From positions 434,001 to 498,000 of the forward strand of contig JBEWZL010000152.1 in assembly GCA_045837725.1 (NCBI GenBank): a stretch of DNA of 64,000 nt. The letters run 5' to 3'. The notes beneath the pieces were generated by a model. That model did no database searches, was not told the origin of the DNA, and saw only the letters and a list, made by a program, of their open reading frames with translations. Positions 57,701-64,000 of this stretch are shown in pieces (positions within the stretch are counted from its first letter, which is position 1; each line of letters opens with the position of its first letter). The position numbers were made by a program, and so were the translations under genes. The DNA comes from Vermamoeba vermiformis. Lineage: Eukaryota > Tubulinea > Echinamoebida.

Positions 57701-57841
57701 GACGACGAGTTGTTTGCACTGTCACGTGAACGCGAGCCCAAGACCAACCAAGCTCCTGGCTCGCGTGAAAGTGCTGCCCCGGGCACTGTCAAGCCGAAGA
57801 CTTCTGGCGAATCCTCGCGGCGGACATTAAATGTTCAATAG
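54740..57841 (+). CDS. F-box-containing Ras guanine-nucleotide exchange factor
   Basis: Starts MSRLGLSTSNSPTSLPAISV at 54740. The first exons are Ser-rich and disordered. An F-box-like segment follows: RLILSRLDLTTITTCLQ, then VCRTWANLQTDKTFWSMVYK. The RasGEF N-terminal module has IKFATLNGLVEKLTPAEHIP, then YPTFTTAQQLVRKLFERY. The CDC25 catalytic domain has LLAKQLTLIEFETYAVIQAQ, FVKFIKIAAALRKINNFHT, GLNDGPIFRL and YMGIYLRDLVYIESNNAP, the order found in active RasGEFs. The tail is Pro/Ser-rich and ends at TAG in 57839-57841. About 810 residues in about twelve exons. RasGEFs load GTP on Ras-family GTPases. An F-box beside the catalytic domain suggests a link to SCF ubiquitin ligases. Confidence 0.87.
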
Positions 57842-58055
57842 GACTGATCGCTGTATTTATTTGTTGATTGTAAATAAATGTGCATAACCGAACCTGGCGT
57901 TCCCTTGATCGCGTTCAAATTGCGTGTCAAACTCGCTTGGAGAAGCATATATAAATAAACAACATCAACAGAGTAATTTTTAAGAGTTGTTTATTCGCTC
58001 ACCGCTTCAACCCAAATGTACATTAGATCGGTTTAGAGAAAAATATTTAATTTAT

Positions 58056-58682
58056 TTATTCGTTCTTTCTTCTGTACTTGCAGCCTTCAGTCAATCTGCA
58101 ACGACCACCAGTGGGTTGGCACAAAACGGTGCTGCAGCTGCCGCAAAGAACGACGGTTTGAGCGTGGCTAAAGAAAAGATGGGATTAGATCAAGATCAAA
58201 CAATACTGCGGGCATAAAAACCGATTATTATGGTGCAATTGCATATAATATTACAATAGGAATATTTAATCGTACTAAATTTTCGAAGATTCTTGTTCAA
58301 ATAATCGATCCAATTTTCAATAAACCCATAATTCGACTTCCTATTAGTTTAACAAATACGCCAATAATCAAATTATAATTACCTGAAAACAGTAGTAATA
58401 GCGTAGCAGCCGTCGCACTTAACGTCCATAAAGTAAGAGTTAGGGCTTTGGACTAATCTCTTCTTCTTGTGAAGAGTCTTTTCAACGTTTTCGTTGGGGT
58501 GCAACAAGTCAGTTTCGATGAGCTGTTATTAATAATTAGTAAGTTGCTCGTAAAATAATATTATTCAATAACTAATAATTTGTTCTAATCCGATGATCGT
58601 TGCCAGTAAACCATCAAACGCTGTAATATCCACTACTCATAATATTTATCGTATTATAACATCGCCGAATACATACCGGCAT
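58056..58682 (-). CDS. RPS27: 40S ribosomal protein eS27
   Basis: Three exons joined by hand. The ATG at 58682 gives M-P, then [40 protein letters not shown] and AITTVF. After a 185-base intron, [20 protein letters not shown] and [17 protein letters not shown] end at TAA in 58056-58058. The zinc ribbon C-x2-C...C-x2-C is intact (CDGC and CGSC). Length is about 84 residues, as in all eS27. The exons are short and not called by open-frame length. The plus-strand open frame 57987-58217 is its antisense shadow. It is convergent with the RasGEF gene. Confidence 0.95.
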
Positions 58683-59229
58683 TTTGTGCTGTTGGTGAGA
58701 ACGAACGGGCAGAAAAGAAGAGAGTGGTTGGACGGGATTTGAAGGAAAAACGGTTTTGGGTGGATTTTTTCTTTTTGACTGTCAAAAATTCGACCAATCA
58801 GGTACATGCATAGAAATAGAACGCGATAGAATTAAATAATTCAGCTGCAAGCTTCTATTGGTTGTACAGTATCTAACGACAATAAGGATCTAACTTTAGA
58901 TAGCGCAAAATCTTGTAATTTGCCAGCGACTCAACTTAACTGGATTCGTTAACGTGTGAACTTAGCATCAGTTGGTTGTGGAGGTTATGTTAATGTTCGA
59001 TAATCGTACGTACCTACGATTCGTTTACATCGGATCGCCCCCACGTGCTTTTCACAACTTTCGTGTTTTCGTTTCTGGGAAGAAAAGAAGTATTTTTCTT
59101 TCCGTCCACCAGCACAACTGAGGAGAGGTAATTTAATTTTTTAATATTTATGTTGGAATTATTTTAATAATAATAATAAATTCTTATTGTACAATTTGTG
59201 CTGATCAGATCTGCTGTGCAAACCGACAA
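58683..59229. other. Intergenic (eS27 promoter side, kelch 3' side)
   Basis: A 547 bp gap. The eS27 promoter is expected near 58683-58850. A pyrimidine/purine-rich stretch at about 58720-58790 (TTTTTTCTTTTTGACTG) may be part of it. No gene or RNA is recognised. Confidence 0.4.
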
Positions 59230-61792
59230 TTAATGGAGTAGCACTATAAAACCGAAAACTGCAATCCAAATCTTATTGCTCAGAGTTTCTGCATTGGACG
59301 TATCTTGTGGTTGGTCGACAATAGTTCCTAGTCTTGGATTAGATGGAGGAACACCTTCCAGCCTTGAAACTTCCTTGACAGTTGGTGCGTTCTCTTGCAG
59401 GAGCACTGGCAGAGAGTCAGGGTTGGTTTTGTATTGCTGCGTTAAACGGCGCAAGATCTCAGCACTGCTCAGCTCTTTGCCACTTCGAGGGTGCTGCAAT
59501 GACAAATTCAACCAAGTAAGTCAACTCTTTGCCTGCGACAGGTGCAATGGACTTGGTACTGATGCGCGTGATAGGTACGCCCACCATGTCAGCGAGTCGT
59601 TGTGTCACAGCTTTGAACACGGTGTCATTGGGCGGTGCAGTGAACACGACCTCCATGATGAAAGTGATTTCTGTTGGACGGTAAGAAACACATACATGTA
59701 TATTAGATAGTTACTGACCTGCATTACACGCTAGCGAGGCATCAGAGGGCTTGAAGGCCAAAGCATATCTGCCGAGGGTCCAAGTGATGTCAGTGTCAGA
59801 GTCAGTGGTGAAGATCACTTGGAATGGCGAGAGTGGATAATAAGAGCTGCGACCAGCGCCGAATGCATCGACTTGACCGCGCGACAAGGGCTCAGGAGAG
59901 AACTTGTTGGTGTCGCCGACTGGAATGTACTGCGTGGACGGAGTTGGGTTGTCATAGCCAAAGTAGCCGACGTAAGTGACGTCGTTGATGTTGCGGACAC
60001 AATCGAGAATAGGCATCACATTGGGATTGGGCGTGGCTACTCGCTGGCTGGGCGGCAGATTGGTTGGTGGCAATGGAGCATCAAGATAACGATAGATATT
60101 GACATGATCAACTGTGTAGCTGTCAGTGACATTAGGCATGCGGACCCAACCACCGACAAAGACGATCATTGTGTCAGTCAACACAGCTTCCATCGAGAAT
60201 CGTGCAAAGTTGGCGATGTTGATATTGTTGACAGAGAAGGAGCGCGAAGTTGTGTCGTAGAAAGCAATGTCAGCTTTGTCAGAGACCAATGCGACTTGAC
60301 CAGTGGGCAATGCAAAGCCGTGCATGGTGTAGTTGATGGCTAGTGGTGACTTCCAGTACGGCTCCCAGATCCACGTGTCCAAGTTGAGGATGTCAATGCG
60401 CTCATTCGAGACTGCTACAGGCCCACACGAAGTGGTGTAGCCGAGGGGACTGGCGAAGGGAGTGCTGTCAATAGGAGTGGAGCTATCAATTGGAACATCA
60501 ACAGGCGCGTCAACGGGAACGTCGACAGGAGCTGAAGTATCGACGGGAGTGCCAACAGGAGTGTAGGGACAGGAGTATCAACAGGAGTGCCAACAGGAGT
60601 GTCAACAGGAGTGCCAAGATCGATCGGGGGACTGACAGGTGTCAAGTCATCAGTGACATTAACACACAGCTCATTCTGTTGCAGACCACCGACTACAAAG
60701 AGTCTGTTGTTGAAGATGAAGGTTTTGTGATTGGCACGCGCTGAAGGCATTGAAGGCAAGAGAACTCGTTCACCAGTGAAGATGTTGATCACGTCAATGC
60801 CGTCAGAAATAGCAAAGGGTAGCTCACGCAGATAACCACCCGTGATGACGACGTACTCGTTGTAGCTGTCAACACTTGGTTGCCAACGAGGACGGCGCAT
60901 GGTGGTGGACAGCAGATTGAATTGACGCGTCACTGTGTCAAAGACATGAATCAGCGGAGAGAAGTCACCGTCCATTTGTCCGCCTGCGAACACAGCATAT
61001 CTGTCATTGACGCAAGTAGCACCCATGCCTTCGACATCGATGGGGAAGGTGGTGTTGAACCAGATCCCGTTCTCGGTGTCAAAAATGTCCACGCGTGAGG
61101 TGAAGTGGCCACGTTGATTACCCGCAGCGAATATCAGCAGGCTATTGCACACCACTGAGGCCATAAGAGCGCGAGGCGAGGTCAAGTTTGTGTAAGTCCA
61201 GCTCAGCGACTTGGTGTCCAAGATCTCAATTGAACTAATTGTGTTGCCATTTCCTTGGCTTCCTCCAGCAATGTAGATCTTGTCCTTATAAGCCAGGACT
61301 GAATGGAGGACGCGCTGTTCTCTTAAAGACAAGTTGATCCACTCAGGCGCAGCGGCCAAAGTTGCGGAACAGAACAACGCTAGAATGCAGCAGAAGATGG
61401 CGGCTTTCAACTATAATGATGTAAGTGATTATTAGTATACGTTGTGCGAATAGTTAATAATATTAATGTTTAGCACCGGAAATGTAACTGATATGTCACG
61501 CACGTTGCAGATCTGGCATTAATTTCGATGTCAAGTATTCATTAAAAGGCCAGTCGAGAATGTACTCGGTTAATTAACGAATAGAAATTGACTGTAAGTA
61601 ACAAAAAAGTTTGCATTAAGATGCTATTTTAGTCGCAGATCTGATCTTCTAGACGCTTCGATTAAATTTACTGACTAATGGCGTTCATTTGCAGTTTAAA
61701 CGAACAACATAATGGATATAAAGCAATAGAAGCAGCACTTGCTTTGACGAGTTTCAAAACAAAATTTAGTTGAAGATCTGAGTACTTACCAT
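59230..61792 (-). CDS. Kelch-repeat type I membrane protein, frames broken in two places
   Basis: The start ATG (61790-61792) is alone on its exon. An intron of about 380 bases follows, then LKAAIFCCILALFCSATLAA, a signal peptide. Kelch repeats follow (YIAGGSQGNGNTISSIEILD; YAVFAGGQMDGDFSPLIHVF; YVVITGGYLRELPFAISDGI). A VDTPVGTP repeat linker comes next. Near 60561-60570 the frame shifts: the upstream frame becomes Leu-rich nonsense, while the next frame continues the repeats and joins LDTWIWEPYWKSPLAINYTM. A second shift is needed near 59492 to link ELTYLVEFVIA with HPRSGKELSSAEILRRLTQQ. A membrane helix (IWIAVFGFIVLL) ends the protein. Sequencing slips, an unusual splice or a decaying gene are all possible. 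A surface protein of the amoeba type is inferred. Confidence 0.68.
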
Positions 61793-62507
61793 AATTCAGC
61801 TGGTGTGGCTTAGTTGAAGCAGATAATACTTGCACTAGTGTTGCAACAAAGACGTGTTGTTGGTCACACGAGCACGCGTTGAAATAATAACAATGTAACG
61901 GAACAAAAATATCTGCGTGTCAAGCGTGTGTGACATATGTCATTCAGAGGATTCCACCGCGTTGTTACTGGTGCACGCACTTATATTAAGTAAGGGCATA
62001 GTGATATAGTAAACGTGACTAATGAGATGACTTTAAGTGCGGCGTTCGTGCGCACAGAGAAGGTGATTTTGGGGTCTGGGACTCTGACATGGTCCCATTT
62101 TAACGGGAACCGTGCACGAAGTTAGGGCTCTATCGGTACTGAATTGGCCCTCGATGTAAGAGCTCATTGCAGTCACATTGCAATTTGACTTTGCGAAACT
62201 ATTCTTGACACAGCCAAAAATAACTAACTTTGCTAAGTTCGAGTCAAATTCTGAACTGTAGAACCCATTTCTTAAGAAGAGTATTGATTGGGTTCATTGA
62301 TGCACCCCAACAACTCACAATTGCTGTGCGTTGGCACATGCTTGAATTCTGGAGGTGTGGATCTCCCAACACGTGACTTTCAGACAAGATCTTCGAAACT
62401 GCTTGGCCATAATTTCAAACGCACTTGTATAATTAACAAAAACTTGTTTATTTGTAAATCGAAGTGTTATTTATTGACAAACACTGTAAAGGACTTAAAA
62501 TTCTAAA
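61793..62507. other. Intergenic (kelch / SOUL, divergent)
   Basis: A 715 bp gap between divergent genes, expected to hold both promoters. A 72-residue plus-strand open frame at 62288-62506 matches nothing I know. No RNA gene is seen. Confidence 0.4.
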
Positions 62508-63437
62508 TGGTACGACATTCGCTACTGTAGCCTACATACAATAACTCACTCAGTAACTTTATTTAATAATTCCATGACTTTTGAAATTGTCAGGAGCTGA
62601 CATCCATTAATTTTCTCTGCAGATCAGATCCCGACTAGCACGATTTTTATTTATTGGTTTGCCGTCACCTTTCGTATTAATTGGGGGTATGTACTGAAAC
62701 GGACGTGGTCATTTTTAATTCAATTATTTTTTGAAAATTAATTTTTGGATCTAACCCAATAATAATTCAGGCTACAACCTATTGGCCGCACAAAAATATC
62801 AAGGCCATGTTAATTTTACAGTAGCAGAGAAGAAAGACGGCTACGAGATCCGTCAATATTTCCCTCACTTTCAAGCTGAACTCAGTGTGGCAGCTCCGTA
62901 CTACTCACAAGCCCTGCAGAAAGGTGCTGATGAATTGAAGAGGTATGACTCAAAACACTCCATTAGACCTTAATTAACACACTAGGCAGGTATTTACAGC
63001 GCCGAGAAAATACACGCGAGCGAATAGTGCGTGTGACCTATCCATTTGCAGCGCGTGAAATGAGTGCTGAAGAGGCTGCAAAGTATCCGCGCTTTGTGCC
63101 CGTGAAAGAGACCGTTGAGAAGCCGAAAGACAACAAATCTTACGTCGTGACCATTGCACTCGATGACACGTACACTCGCGCGTCAATCCCCAAGCCGTGG
63201 AACCCATTCATTTTCTTGCGTGAAATTCCGACTCGACCAATGGCAGTGCGCACATTCAGCGGCTGGATCACACAAGACAAAGTAGAAAAAGAGATTGAAG
63301 CATTTAAAGCAGACTTGCAGCGCGATGGTCTGCAGTACAAAGAGCTCAAAGTCGGTGATTGGAACGACGTTTTTATGCTGTTCTGGCGCAGGAATGAAAT
63401 TCAAGCCGTGTTGAGCGACAAGAACGACAAGAAATAA
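62508..63437 (+). CDS. SOUL-family haem-binding protein
   Basis: The coding exons are clear from 62623. IRSRLARFLFIGLPSPFVLI is a membrane or targeting helix. After an intron come YNLLAAQKYQGHVNFTVAEK and KDGYEIRQYFPHFQAELSV (Y-E-I-R-x-Y is the SOUL start), then MAVRTFSGWITQDKVEKEI and, at the end, GDWNDVFMLFWRRNEIQAVL (P/L-F-W-R-x-N-E-I). The best start is the ATG at 62508-62510 directly followed by a GTACGA donor, giving M plus I-R-S-R. This ATG-only first exon mirrors the neighbouring kelch gene. About 230 residues. SOUL proteins bind haem in the cytosol or organelles. Confidence 0.82.
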
Positions 63438-63542
63438 ATGTCGAATGTTATGTAGCAAATATTCCTTCAAAATCAAAGTTATGAAGCTCGGTAAAGTTGA
63501 GCTGACTAGCATGAAGTGAATATTATTTAACTGAATCTTACA

Positions 63543-64000
63543 TTACACAACTAATAGCGCAGGATCACTGACAAGTCGCTTGAATTCTTCCAAGAATTGT
63601 GCGGCGTGTTCGTCGTTCACTGCGCGGCCATCGTACGACAGTGCGACCTTAATCGTGTTGCGGACTTGCGGCACTCCTTTTTCAAGGTCCAAATCTAACT
63701 TCTGTTGAATGCCACCGACAGCCATGATGCATGCCTAATTAGGAAATCGATCGATTAGATAGTGATTGACAACTACACTAGTGACAAGTCATACTTGAGG
63801 TGGGTTGATGACAGCAGTAAATTCTGAGATGCCAAACATGCCTAAATTGGAAATGCTGAAAGTACCGCCTTGGAACTCGTGCGGCAACAATTTGTTGGTG
63901 CGAGCACGGTCAGCGAGGTCCTAGTTAAATAGCGTGAGCTCATTGTGCGACATTAACAACGCATTCCTCGCACCTTCATGTTGGCAGAGATCTCTGCGAC
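63543..64000 (-). CDS. DLAT: Pyruvate dehydrogenase E2 (dihydrolipoamide acetyltransferase), 5' part missing
   Basis: Cut by the right edge, so only the C-terminal catalytic part is present, in three exons. It reads [60 protein letters not shown] and [20 protein letters not shown]. The block [21 protein letters not shown] is specific to the PDH E2 acetyltransferase rather than to 2-oxoglutarate or branched-chain E2. The end S-Y-D-G-R-A-V-N-D replaces the usual S-x-D-H-R-x-x-D-G: the His of the D-H-R motif is Gly here and the final Asp-Gly is Asn-Asp. PDH E2 enzymes also show a non-His residue here in some lineages, so activity is uncertain. The stop is at 63543, convergent with SOUL. Confidence 0.88.

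Noticed and set aside
57987-58217. Plus-strand open frame with a signal-peptide-like start
   Set aside because: It starts with TTG, and its reverse complement is the last exon of ribosomal protein eS27.
59480-59500. A 19-base intron (GTTGAATTTGTCATTGCAG) restoring frame in the kelch gene
   Set aside because: Far shorter than any other intron here. A longer intron of about 85 bases starting at GTACCT, or a one-base error, is at least as likely, so I left the site as a frame break.
1-64000. CRISPR arrays, bacterial operons, tRNA or rRNA genes
   Set aside because: No spaced direct repeats, no cloverleaf or rRNA-like sequence was seen. Split genes and gene content are eukaryotic.

Overview
The window is nuclear DNA from a unicellular eukaryote. 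Protein-coding genes lie on both strands with short gaps. Most are broken by 40-60 base, AT-rich GT-AG introns (donors often GTAC.. or GTAAG.., acceptors ..TTAG or ..CAG), and coding exons are GC-richer than introns. TAA, TAG and TGA all act as stops. The gene set is ordinary eukaryotic: ataxin-2, PAAF1, OST48, SCOT, NEDD8, importin-11, mitochondrial GatB, VPS45, ribosomal eS27 and PDH E2. It also has architectures common in amoebae and related protists: an F-box RasGEF, a Clu-UBR-LRR protein, a kelch membrane protein and a ZZ/EF-hand protein. An amoebozoan or similar free-living protist is the best guess, but I cannot fix the lineage.

Layout. 1-9.4 kb: ataxin-2 (cut at the left edge), TMEM234, an FG-GAP membrane protein, PAAF1, a small FAM32A-like protein, OST48 and SCOT. 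9.4-10.8 kb: a gene-poor island with degenerate repeats and a foldback sequence. 10.8-30 kb: Clu-UBR-LRR protein, NEDD8, mitochondrial PPR protein, Asterix, AGXT, importin-11, a LIM protein, a ZZ/EF-hand protein and GatB. 30.6-50 kb: four paralogous genes encoding a PHD-like zinc module plus a lambda-repressor-like HTH. A giant Dicer-like gene and an AP-5 beta gene sit between the first and the other three. 50-64 kb: VPS45, a secreted HtrA-like protease, F-box RasGEF, eS27, a kelch membrane protein, a SOUL haem-binding protein and PDH E2 (cut at the right edge).

The most unusual locus is the gene at 33730-39341. By splicing logic it encodes one protein of about 1,550 residues. An Rrp6/EXOSC10-type DEDD exonuclease plus HRDC domain stands where Dicer normally has its helicase. 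It is followed by a dsRBD-like (DUF283-like) segment, a C-x2-C/C-x2-C domain resembling the RIG-I C-terminal domain, a PAZ domain, an intact RNase IIIa, a degenerate RNase IIIb and a dsRBD. The exonuclease also lacks its last catalytic Asp (Asn instead). The neighbouring PHD-HTH paralogues look like a lineage-specific family of chromatin or DNA-binding regulators.

A second signal runs through the sequence. Several palindromic or near-palindromic words are strongly over-represented in exons and introns (CACGTG, the 12-mer TGACACGTGTCA, TTCACTGAA, GCTAAAAATAG). This resembles the highly iterated palindromes known in some bacteria.

Gene coordinates span start codon to stop codon, including introns. 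Exon joins were worked out by hand from frame and splice consensus and have no transcript support.
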